DNA of 64,000 nucleotides. Origin: Blakeslea trispora. Lineage: Eukaryota > Mucoromycota > Mucoromycetes > Mucorales > Choanephoraceae. Where the stretch lies: contig JAIWNE010000027.1 in NCBI GenBank assembly GCA_025331445.1, forward strand, positions 273,945-337,944, read 5' to 3'. The first letter of the stretch is position 1, and every line of letters starts with the position of its first letter. The position numbers and the translations under genes are program-made. The notes under the pieces are model-generated. The model was given only the letters and a program-made list of their open reading frames with translations, ran no database searches and had not been told where the DNA came from. This document shows positions 24,042 through 33,806 of the stretch, in pieces.

Positions 24042-24731
24042 TTAATGAGCTTCAGAATCATCTGATGCGGCTCGGGAGGAAGGCAAGATGGATATCACAC
24101 TAATTCGTCTGTTGCTCATCTCTTCTTCTTGCTCTTTTAGTTGCTGTGCCAAAAGCTTTTGCTTTCTTAGTTCGTCCACCCTTTGTTCTAGTTCAGCGAG
24201 TGATAGAGTAACTTTTTTGAGCTTATGCTCATACCACTTGACTATCTCTTTTGTACGGTTAGTCTTAACCTCTTCTAAGCCAAGGTTGATAGTTGTATCG
24301 TCTACAGGCGCGCTTAAAGCAAGCCGTTTCCATTCGTTTGTTAGGTACTTTTCTTTTAGTCTATGTGTCTGGACTCCAATTTTAACTTTTGTCAAAGCCC
24401 GAGCAAGGAGAGAATCCTGGGGCTCTTGAACTGACTGCTGAGAGTCAGGGTTGGCCAGGCGCTGTTTCGCCTTTAAGGCAGCCGAAGCAACAGGGATAAG
24501 ATCGGCTAAAGAAACAGTGCCTCTTCTAGCAAGCTTTATGCCCTTTTTCTTTATCTGCTCAATTTCATCATCACTTGCTGTGGGTGTGGGTGGCAAGTCA
24601 AATCGAAAAACGTTACTCTCTTTTGTCTTTATGGGACTGATAATATCCAGTTGGTTGATTTGTTCTTCCTGGATGCTCTTCGAATGCTCGTTGGAAGAGG
24701 GAATAGCCTGAGCAACAGTAAGAGTATCCAT
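24042..24731 (-). CDS. Uncharacterised coiled-coil protein, 229 aa
   Basis: Single-exon frame starting MDTLTVAQAIPSSNEHSKSI. The N-terminal half is polar and Pro/Thr/Ser-containing (FDLPPTPTASDDE), probably disordered, with a basic patch KKKGIKLARRGTVSLADLIP that contains an RRGTVS-type basophilic kinase site. The segment from about residue 160 to 205 (EIVKWYEHKLKKVTLSLAEL and on) is a heptad-rich coiled coil, followed by a Ser-rich tail. No domain family is recognised. It converges on DIM1 with 170 bp between stops. Length, codon use and an ordered heptad pattern support a real gene. Confidence 0.65.
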   Translation of the reverse strand: MDTLTVAQAIPSSNEHSKSIQEEQINQLDIISPIKTKESNVFRFDLPPTPTASDDEIEQIKKKGIKLARRGTVSLADLIPVASAALKAKQRLANPDSQQSVQEPQDSLLARALTKVKIGVQTHRLKEKYLTNEWKRLALSAPVDDTTINLGLEEVKTNRTKEIVKWYEHKLKKVTLSLAELEQRVDELRKQKLLAQQLKEQEEEMSNRRISVISILPSSRAASDDSEAH

Positions 24732-25722
24732 GATACCTTTATTTTAAAAAAAAAAAAAAAGAGAGAGAGAGAGGAAAAGAAAAGAAGATGAAAAAGAGAA
24801 AAGAAAAAAAACATTAATAGAGAAAGAGAGTTTATGTGTTACTTGGTTGAAGTTAGACCTCTTTTTTGGAAGAATTGTCATACCACCGGAAGGGTTAATA
24901 TTTTGCGCGCTAACATTACGCACCTCCTCTTTTTGGGCATAAATAGATGCCACCAATCATAGTCAAGTATTTGTGGTGCCTGATTATCAAAAAGAAAAAG
25001 TCTGTTCTTTTTGGCTTCCTTTCAACACGAACTCTCAAGCAGCAGCAAGCGATTTTCAGTCTAACAGTACCGCATCTCAATAAAGGTATGATACCAGAGC
25101 CAATTTGATTAGGACAATCCTAATGACGACAGACAAACCAGCAACAAAAAAGCTGCAGTTGCTCTTGATGAATTCTCTCGAGACTTGAAAGAGATCTTAA
25201 AAGATGAATCAGAAGAAACGCTTTATACAGTATGGATGTCTTTTGCGAGATTTCTCATGACTTTTACAAGCAAGTTAACGCTTACATATGGTCACAGCCC
25301 GAAATAGCAACGAAGAATACATTGTTTTTCAAGATATTTACAGAAAGCCCTGAGAGGTGGAAAAGAACAAAAAAAAAGTCTGGGCTTCGTGCTTCTAGAC
25401 ATAGCGTTGATCATTCTCGGGAGGCTTTTGAAGCCAATAATGCGCATTATTGTGCACGGAATGACGAACAGGTGGCCTATCCCTGCCTCAGAAAGCTCGC
25501 TCTGACTATTTTGAGTCTTTTTATAGGTGATACCTGTTACGGCCCAGTATGGCTTCAATGAGAAAGAGTTTTGAAAATAAATGTTTTGAAGGTGACAGAA
25601 GAACTTGAGGTAGCAGAGGCAAAAGAGATCATCTCTTCACCATTATAAATGATTGTAGTACAAGCGCTCTAGTTCTAATTATGAAGGCCTTGTGGGTCCC
25701 CTTTGATCATATTGATAATTAG

Positions 25723-25934
25723 CTCATTGGCAATGTAAATATCTCTTCTAAGCCAAGACATGTGTCTCATACTAGTCCAGCCACTGAAAAACGTTTGTGT
25801 GTTTTGTGCAAAGTCTGCCGTTCAACGCACAGATACAAACTTCACAAACATGCCGGTTCTATCCTTCCAGCCACTGTTCACAAAAGGTACCATGTTATAC
25901 TTACAAACGGGTTAGTCTTGTACTTCAAGCGATA
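25723..25934 (+). pseudogene. Possible transposase relic with Cys-rich C-terminal motif (piggyBac-like?)
   Basis: A frame of about 70 codons reads LIGNVNISSKPRHVSHTSPA, then EKRLCVLCKVCR, and ends with PATVHKRYH before a region without coding character. The ELIGN-like start, a Lys/Arg-led C-X2-C-X2-C and a KRYH close to the end resemble the Cys-rich tail of piggyBac-type transposases with some Cys positions lost. There is no start codon, no catalytic part and no visible terminal repeats. Other Cys-rich proteins could give the same impression. Confidence 0.25.
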
Positions 25935-26336
25935 AGAAGTAAACACTTATACGTGCGCTTTATGATAAGTACGATATCTGAAACTGCCAGAGCTGTTGCA
26001 TGGCATATCTACAATAGCGGTAATACTTGAAGGTCTATGAATACTTTGGCTACTCAGTTTGCCACATACTGAAACACAAACAACTATAGTCAGCAGAGAT
26101 GTACTTTTTGACTCCTTTAAGGATACAAAACTCCATCTTCTTGAAATTGATTATGAAATACAGTTCTTGTCTAAAGAACGAGGCTCTTGGCATGAAAGGT
26201 TGTAGGTCTTTTTGTAACCATGCTTCTCGATTAAAGTCAAGTAAAGAACCAATTGTGACTGTAGAAGAGGGAACGTTTTGTCTTGCTAACAAAGTCGATA
26301 AATCTGGCGAGTTTATTAGCCGCTGAAGCGGGTTTA

Positions 26337-26520
26337 GGATGACACATTTCTAGAAAATGAGGCTTTTTGGAAAAGCTTGTTGTCAAGTTTGAGGGCCATA
26401 GCTGTTGCTGGCTTTTAAGCGTGAGCTTTGGACAGACTCTAATGCACTTCTTTTCCGTCAATGGACTTCCTTATGTTGGCTATATGTAGCCCTAGGTTTG
26501 ACAGAACATAAGCTGTTTCC
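26337..26520 (+). pseudogene. Possible hAT-like transposase relic
   Basis: One frame contains FLENEAFWKSLLSSLRAIAV followed, across stop codons, by FPSMDFLMLAICSPRF. The spacing of FW..L..L....A and the later LA...PRF recalls the dimerisation region of hAT transposases. At least three in-frame stops break it. Resemblance is weak and judged by eye only. Confidence 0.2.
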
Positions 26521-28148
26521 TCCATAGTATCTTCACATGCTTTTAGAGGAGCATGGCTTCGACAAAAATATGAATGACAGTACCTAGCCATTGTTAAACA
26601 GGATCCTGACTATGTTGTGTTTGCTCTGCTCCTTTTAGTGACAATATTGATGTACTAGGAATTTGTATATTTTGATCTCATAAAGATATTGTACAATTTG
26701 AAGCCCAATAACGCCATATTGCAAAAAGAAGGCACTTTTCTTACATGTAAATCAGTTGATGTTTTATAGGTAATGAAAAAAGTAAATACATACAAGCAAT
26801 AGTGATGGTATCAAACATATGGTTTGTCTATCTAAGATTACACTTTCTGTGTAGAGCAGTACCATTTAGTAACGTTAGTATTCCTTTTTTCCCTTTAAAA
26901 CCATACTTATGTTGTTTTACTTGTGATGCACATTCTGGTAAAGCTCTATTTTGAAAGGCTAATGCACTAGGCTATTACGTTATTATTTTATTATTGTTTC
27001 AAATGTCATTTTTTGATAGTGAGCCTCTGCTGGACAAATAAATTAACAGGTATTGAAACAATAAGGTTGTAATGAACCAAGACCCCTATAGAAAAGATCA
27101 TCTTGATAACTTTTGCAAAGCAAGTTATTACATTTATCATTATGACTTTCTTTTTGCAAGCATTTTTTCTACTACTTAGTTATTAAGGAAGTTTTTGCAA
27201 ATCAACAAAGACAGTAGCATGTAATATATGCATCATTCTCCTTACCAGTAATGATCTTCCAAGACGTAACAATGAAGTATGCCCTCCTGATAAGTCAGAC
27301 ATTGATTGAGCGAGCTCAAGGGATATCCAATTACTTTTATAAGGTCAATTTACAAGTTCTTCTTTTCTTTTTAGCTAAACTGATGGAATAGACTTTTTCA
27401 GGGGCACAAAGGCTAAATGTATTAAGAACTTAAAATTCAAGCTACAATTATGTATCTCAACTTTTGCCATACTATGCCAAGCATTAAATAGAAGCAGTGA
27501 CACTATATATTAAAAAGATGCTAATTCTGTAGTTATGACTATGAGATACGTTACTGCCAAACCTCCTCCCCCCTTTTTTTTATATTCTCTATAAACTGAT
27601 TGATTGCCAACAATGAAATACACTTAATATTCGCTAAATAATAATATCGGATTCTTTGAATCGAACAGAAAAAAAGGAACACTTGATTTATACGTTATTG
27701 TCATGTTTAGTGAATTTTTCTTGCTTTTGATTTCTTTATTCGAGTTACCCACTTCATCGTAACTAAATCTCATGTCATTTTCGCTTGATTTCATTACTTG
27801 TTCGACCCCTTCTTACTTTACTCATCATTGTATGAACCCAAATCAATTCCATTAGATTCTATTTCAATAAAGCTTTTCTTTATCATCTGAAGAACCAACT
27901 GATGATGTTGTATCTGATCCCACATAATACATGCCAATCCTATTTTTATTCGTTTTGACATCTAGTCTATAATAGTATACGGAGGCTACCTGTATCGTTG
28001 TACTCTTGTATTTCATATCTACTTCTCTATCCGACCTTGCTGTCTCTTTCAGTAGCTACTGCAAAAACTATCCTTTGTCATGTAACAACAGGTCATTTAA
28101 CAAAAAAGGTCTACATACACTACAATTGCAAACAAAAACAAAAGATAC

Positions 28149-28230
28149 CGTCGCCTGCAGGATTTGAACCTGCGCAGGCAGAGCCTATATGATTTCTAGT
28201 CATACTCCTTAACCACTCGGACAAAGCGAC
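28149..28230 (-). tRNA. tRNA-Ser (anticodon AGA)
   Basis: 82-nt minus-strand gene that folds as a class II tRNA. The acceptor GTCGCTT pairs with AGGCGAC and the discriminator is G. The D-arm region reads GTCCGAGTGGTTAAGGA. The anticodon stem TATGA/TCATA encloses loop CTAGAAA (anticodon AGA), a long variable arm follows, and the T-arm is GCAGG-TTCAAAT-CCTGC. No intron. A TTTTG/TTTTT run downstream fits a Pol III terminator. Confidence 0.95.
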
Positions 28231-28714
28231 TTCTTGTCTTCGAAATTTGCTTTGTAATTAATAGAGCATTATTTATGTCCGGTAAAAGTCCGGTCCGGAC
28301 ATGTGTCGGATTATTATGCTTGACTCTAGAGTTACGCTTGAAGGCATAGTTGATATGAATGAGAGCGATAAAGATGTAAAGTCTTTTGGAAAACATGGCA
28401 GAGTTTTGTTTGCTAGAGTACTCAATCTCTTGGGATATTTAGTCCAGAGGAGACATGCTATTAGCAAAAGCAAAATATTTTAGCTTACATATTGTTCCTG
28501 TTATGGCTCTATAAAGATTGGCAATGTAAGCTGTTCTTGATATGTTTATGAGCTTTTATTTAATACCATTTGTAATTTACAAGAGTAAGGGAATAGATGT
28601 AGCTATACATTGAGGGTATACGTGTAAATATATGGATAAAGAAGCGTAACGATAAATACTATAGATATAGGTGGGTTTGTGCATGACTTATAAAATCACA
28701 AGATTGGGTTTTGT
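28231..28714. other. Intergenic between tRNA-Ser and the HECT gene
   Basis: Contains the tRNA upstream motif cluster; the rest is AT-rich with no coding frame recognised. Confidence 0.5.
28277..28310. repeat. TCCGG motif cluster upstream of tRNA-Ser
   Basis: TCCGG occurs at 28278, 28289 and 28294, and TCGG at 28306, in otherwise AT-rich DNA 47-80 bp upstream of the tRNA 5' end. The first two copies are 11 bp apart; the middle part is a 13-bp inverted repeat (GTCCGG-T-CCGGAC). A related array lies at the same relative place upstream of tRNA-Ile. Confidence 0.6.
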
Positions 28715-31700
28715 TTAAACAAGTCCAAAGCCTTTGGTGTTTTCAATTGCTGTAACAAGTCTATCACGTAATTTCTGTCGAGTTGCATATTCAGGCAGCA
28801 GTAGTCTACTAAAGCATGTAAGTGCAGTTGGCAGCCTATTGTCGACAAAAATGTTTGTTTAGTAGATAGTTCTAATGAAAAAAAGTCTTCAAGTATCTTA
28901 CCTATCACTATCAGGCCCATTTCTCTGAATATAAAAAGTCAATTCCTTCAAACCACCAACAGGCACTCGGTCACTAGCTGTAACAAATAATAGTAGTTGC
29001 TTCTTTTGTTCATTTGTAAAGTCATTGTGAACAACAGACCAAAATTGCCTTTAAAAAAAGAAAGTTAGGCAAACGAATTAGAAGCATAAAAGAAAATAGT
29101 ATTACCTAATAGTCGGATGATCTACACTATATCCATCATCGTACTCAGCTACGTTTTCAAGATCAATCATATTCAGACTTAAAGCACCAGGTCCTTGTCG
29201 AAGACCACAGGCAACCATCTCTAGTTCATCTGCTGTACAAAGACTGAGCGCTCTACTACCAATCACGCTCCATATACCACGGCGTAAAGCAAGCAGTTGC
29301 TGTTTTTGAGCAGTATACATGAAATGTAAACAATAGTCCTGAACGTAAGCCTCTCTGTTATCATTAGTGACAGGTACTGTCTTGCCAGACATAAGAGGTG
29401 TTGTGACAACACCCTGACCAAATATGTTCATAGAAATTTCATAATCTCTGCAGAATATGTCTTCAACATCACCATCTTTCCATTCGAGCAACTGCCGTAG
29501 CCCATGACCCAATGTAGGCCAACCTTCTTCCAAATCCTCCAATGTAAACAGCTGGCGTCTTTTAGCCATAGCATCAATCAGTGTTTCATTAGGCATTACT
29601 AGTATTTTCCATAATATCTTCGGGAACTGAAGGTTCATGATGACTCCATTGTAAACGGATAAACCCATCATAACGCCAATCATTTCATACATGCGAACAT
29701 CAGAGTTTGAGACAGGTCTTATCCAGCACAAGCGTGTATCGTCATCCTGCATGAATAGACCAACATCGGATGCAACAACTTTTTCAAACAAGACACCAAA
29801 GAATTCCTTCTGGACACCCCCTTGATCCATGCCCTCTTCTCCTCCTTCAATAAACTTTACCTTGAGAGGCTTCTTAAGATCACTCCATTTGCGCGATATT
29901 TGATCCAGAGTATCCATGATGAAATGCTCTCTGCGAATTTCAAGCAAAAGGTAAGGACATGTAGCACTGCGCAAATTAATCTCTAGATTTTTCAGCATTT
30001 GTGGTACTTCGGACAAGAGTTTTTGTGCATGGACAACTAGTGTATGGTTAACACAGGCATCTTCATACTCCAGGGACATTTGCGACATAGCATCAATCAG
30101 TACAATCTTGCGCTTGATAGAGGGAGGAAGCAGAAATGGATAGCTGAACCAAGAAAACTGATATTCGTTCTCAAACGGATAAGGAAGCAACGTAGATGTA
30201 GACGATGTTGTCATAAACAGCCGTGATCTTTTCTGGTGACTGGTTCCTTCCTTGCGGGTAACTAAATGTGTATGTCTTCCTTCGCCATACAACAAGACCT
30301 GCTTCCAAATACGATATTCGTTTTTTATATTGAGTCTTTTGCAAATATCATGCCCATAAAAAACAGTTGGTGAAATGATAGGCATAGAAGGGTTCTCCAT
30401 GTTGCTTTGATAGAAGAGCTCAAGGCATTTCAAAGCCATAACTACTGTGTCTTCTAAACCATGCTTGTATGGACTGGTATGATAGTGGTCCAGTAAATAC
30501 TTTTGCAACTCTTTCACCATAAAATTCATCTGTAAAGAGTTCAATCTAAGTTACAATTAATACACATTCATCTTCCAGCTCTTTGGACAGCTACCTTGTA
30601 AGCATACTATGCATAGTTTTTCGTATCAGTGCTTTTTTCTTTTGTGCTATTTTGCTCAACACTTGAATTGTCTTTTGTGTCAGAATGACTCGGTTTGCTG
30701 CAGCCAAAATAACTAGTGGTTCTTGTGTATCTCTTTCAGTCAACAAATCAACTGGTCTATCTTGGGCTTCATTTTCTATTTTTTTGCAGCACATGAGCCA
30801 CTGAAATATTGCCATGATGGATCTACACCATTCCATCATCAATTGAATTTGGTCGAGCTCTGCTTCTTCTACAGCTTCAACTTCAATCACCAAATCTACA
30901 TTCAAAGCCATCCGATCCAACAATGTTTCAAGGCTGTCTGATATAGTTTCAATAATGCGGATTTGCCGAGCATTTTCGCTTTCTGAATGACCAATCACTC
31001 TCTCGAAAAACTGACTTAGATGCTCTAGATTGATCAGCGACATCTGTTTGTGTTGCAAAGAGGGCAATGTGCTTAGTGATAGTGGTTGACTGGCAAGAAA
31101 GCTATTGCCTATGCCTTCCCAATTTTGAAAGACGGATCGACACCACATATCCATCTTCTCTTCAGAGATTGTTTTTGAAATTATTGCTTTGTGAAAGTAA
31201 TCCAAGGCTACATCCAGACTAACTGATGCAGGTAAGATAGCTAGTAGCATGTCTTTTTGAAGAGAAACTGAGCCAGTACTGCTACTGTCAGACTCCAGAG
31301 AGTACCCAAGCTTATTTGGCAGCTTGTCATCCTGATCCAGCTGATAATAGCTTGGGTCTATGTGATCTTCCTTCCAAATCTGACGATCAGTATCTCTATC
31401 TGTAAAATGTGCGTCTTGTTGCTGTTCTTGTACATCTTTATCAGCCACTAACTCTTCTTCTTCTTTTGAATGACACAAAGGGCTCTTTGTGAATTGATGT
31501 ACTAATCGCCAAACATCAGTAACCCAATGATGTTCGTCAGACGTGTTTGCATTCTCTCTCGTCCTGGACTGACGTCTTTGCTGGCGACTGTATTTGTTTT
31601 GCTTTGGCATTAAATTTGAGAGAGAAGTTGAAGTAAAGAGAGACTGTAAAAATGGTTTCGCAGACGTTTGTTCTTTTGTATTGCTGCTGCTTGAAGTATC

Positions 31701-32641
31701 TGTTTGTTCTCGCTTCGGATTTTTGTCAATATACGGTACAGGTTGATGTATCTTTTGATTGCGACAAAGCTTTGAGCATGGCATGGAAGCCAATTGAATG
31801 GCCATAATTAGAGCGGCTTGAGGCTGCAAACTTATGATACCACCTAAACGACAAAAAACAAAATGAGCGACTTGCCTTCTTTCAATGTTGCAATTGTACC
31901 TCTTCCTGAAGCACAAAATTTATTTCTGCAGTCTCTTTGTTGACATCCGATGGTAAGTTGATGAACGTATTCCTCAATCAATCCTTCGTATTCGTTTTTG
32001 GCTTCTTTTAACTTTTCTTTCTTTATAATTTTGCTGCTTTTTCTCTTCTCATTGGTATAACGAACCGTAGGTGTTTTGAGTGCAATCATAGGATGTGTAC
32101 TACTCTTGCTGTTGGACTTGGTGTTGTTGATGTTATACTTATTACCAGAATTGGGTGTTTTCACTTGAAAAGAATAAACATGATCCTTCTCGCTAGCCAA
32201 TTTTATTGTTGATTTTAGGGCAAACGAGCCGGAAGAAGAAGTAGAAGACGAAGATGTGCGTCGTTTATTGACTTGATAGCTTTCTGTAACATCGTTATTA
32301 AGGCAGTTGGTTGATGGTCTAGGTGAAACAAGGTAGTTGACTAATAAATCGGTAGAAGCTGCGCTGTTGTTATTGTCTTCACTGCTGCTTAGATGTGCAT
32401 CGCTCAGGTTCTTTTCCTCCAAGCCATATTCGCTCACTTGTGGCTCTTGATCTTTTTGTTGTTGCTGCTGTTGTGGCGAGCGTTGGTCTTGTTCTTGAGA
32501 TAATAGATGTTGGTGATGACTTGCACTAGATAGAATAGGAGAGGGCGGTGGAAGCTCATGGTATAGAAAAGAGCTTGAGCCCAAGTTGATGGCAGAAGGG
32601 CCTGTCCGAGAATCTGCTGCGAAAGCGGGCATATGTGACAT
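28715..32641 (-). CDS. HECT-type E3 ubiquitin ligase with N-terminal AZUL zinc finger (UBE3A-like)
   Basis: E3 ligase that takes ubiquitin on a catalytic Cys. Exons on the minus strand: 32641-31900, 31843-30595, 30545-29106, 29048-28902 and 28835-28715, giving 1232 residues with consistent phases. The N-terminal 210 residues are Ser/Gln-rich and probably disordered. An AZUL zinc-binding domain follows at about 218-270 (LIEEYVHQLTIGCQQRDC, then NKFCASGRG and later MPCSKLC), as in human UBE3A, where it binds the proteasome. A long helical middle leads to the HECT domain (about 850-1232): KFIEGGEEGMDQGGVQKEFF, LCWIRP, FGQGVVTTPLMSGKTVPVT. The active-site loop LPTALTCFSRLLLPEY places the catalytic Cys at residue 1200. 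The protein ends TKGFGLV. It appears intact. Confidence 0.92.
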
Positions 32642-33291
32642 AATAAGGAAAAAGGAAGAAGAAGTGAATAATAAAATTGGCTAAACTAACGCAACATCAA
32701 ATCACTGACTTCTAAAACTAAGCGGCACACAATTGTGTGGATTCTCAAGCCGATCTTTATCTACAAACTAATCATTGTTATCTAGCTATTTTCATTCTGT
32801 CTCATCATAGCTCATAGGATTCATAACCAACATCTAACACGGAGTAGTTTATAAAGATATTTACTATTCTTTCGAATCAAATTCAACTTCATGCTATTGC
32901 CTCTATTGTCATCAATGTCTTATATCAATACTTGTTTTTGGCTTATTGCATCTATCTGATTGTTATGTAAACTCCCTTAGTTTGTTTTGCTGATCGCACT
33001 TAACGATATCTATTTTCTCTTCTCTATTGGGGGTATCATTGTCATCCTCTGAGTACAAAACCTCTTCTCTATCCAAGATCTATTTTTTTTTAAATACAAA
33101 ACGGCAGAAGTCTGTTTAGACGTAATTTGGCATCATCAGAACCTTTATTAAGCATTTGTTACATCTAAAAAGTTTCAAGAGGTTAAGGTTGACTTGTAAC
33201 TAATCACGATTGCTATAAAAACAAAAAGCTATCAAAAAAAAGAGGTAACTAATGAGTAAAGACATTACAGATTAAAAAAAAAAATCAAAAA
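32642..33291. other. Intergenic, HECT promoter side
   Basis: 650 bp of AT-rich DNA between the HECT start and tRNA-Ile. No coding frame; T-runs directly downstream of the tRNA fit Pol III termination. Confidence 0.5.
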
Positions 33292-33365
33292 TGCTCATTA
33301 CAGGGGTCGAACCTGTGACCTTGGCGTTATTAGCACCACGCTCTAACCAACTGAGCTAAACGAGC
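33292..33365 (-). tRNA. tRNA-Ile (anticodon AAT)
   Basis: 74-nt minus-strand tRNA. Acceptor GCTCGTT pairs with AATGAGC and the discriminator is A. The D-arm is GCTCAGTTGGTTAGAGC. The anticodon stem TGGTG/CGCCA encloses loop CTAATAA (anticodon AAT), and the T-arm is ACAGG-TTCGACC-CCTGT. No intron. A T-run follows the 3' end. Confidence 0.96.
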
Positions 33366-33806
33366 AGATATTATCTAAAATTAACTGGTAAAATATGTTC
33401 TTATTACTAATAATATTGTCCGGCGAAATTCCGGCGTTTGTTCGGTAAATTTCCGACAAATGTTCGGCTCATTCAAATTACCAACGTATGCATATAAACA
33501 TTAAACATCTAAAGATCTTTCTTATGGTCAATCATCAATGAATTGCTTGAGCCAATAATATATAAAGCTGTTTATTTCTTATTTCTGTTGCTGATTAATT
33601 TAAATGGTAATTGCAGTATTCTTCTTTATTGATCCATGTATCTTGCTTTTGCTTAATTGAAAAAAGTAAAAGGAAAATACTTGTGGACATTTGCGAATGT
33701 ATGTATAAATTGTATGAATGTTGAAGTATGTAAAAAAAATAAAATAAGAAAGCAAATGTGTTTTTTTTCTGTTGAGTTTAAGGAATAAATATACAAGTAA
33801 GTGTGT
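33366..33806. other. Intergenic between tRNA-Ile and NUP170
   Basis: Contains the 11-bp iteron array listed separately; otherwise AT-rich with short meaningless frames. Confidence 0.5.
33419..33467. repeat. Five-copy 11-bp iteron (YTCGG/TCCGR) upstream of tRNA-Ile
   Basis: Pentamers TCCGG, TCCGG, TTCGG, TCCGA and TTCGG start at 33419, 33430, 33441, 33452 and 33463: exactly 11 bp apart, roughly one helical turn. The array sits 54-102 bp upstream of the tRNA-Ile 5' end. The spacers are A/T-rich (GAAAT, GTTTG, TAAAT, CAAAT). The first two units (TCCGGCGAAAT) nearly match the first unit upstream of tRNA-Ser (TCCGGTAAAAG). Confidence 0.7.

Larger units (their letters stand above)
24732..28148. 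other. Gene desert with decayed coding fragments, about 3.4 kb
   Basis: No intact gene recognised. Short frames in several registers look like broken coding sequence (about 25120-25260, LDEFSRDLKEILKDESEETL, and the fragments listed separately). From about 26700 to 28140 I see nothing but AT-rich DNA. Confidence 0.5.

Noticed and set aside
28000..28192. Plus-strand frame ending in a stretch over 28149-28192
   Set aside because: It runs antisense through a clearly folding tRNA-Ser gene.
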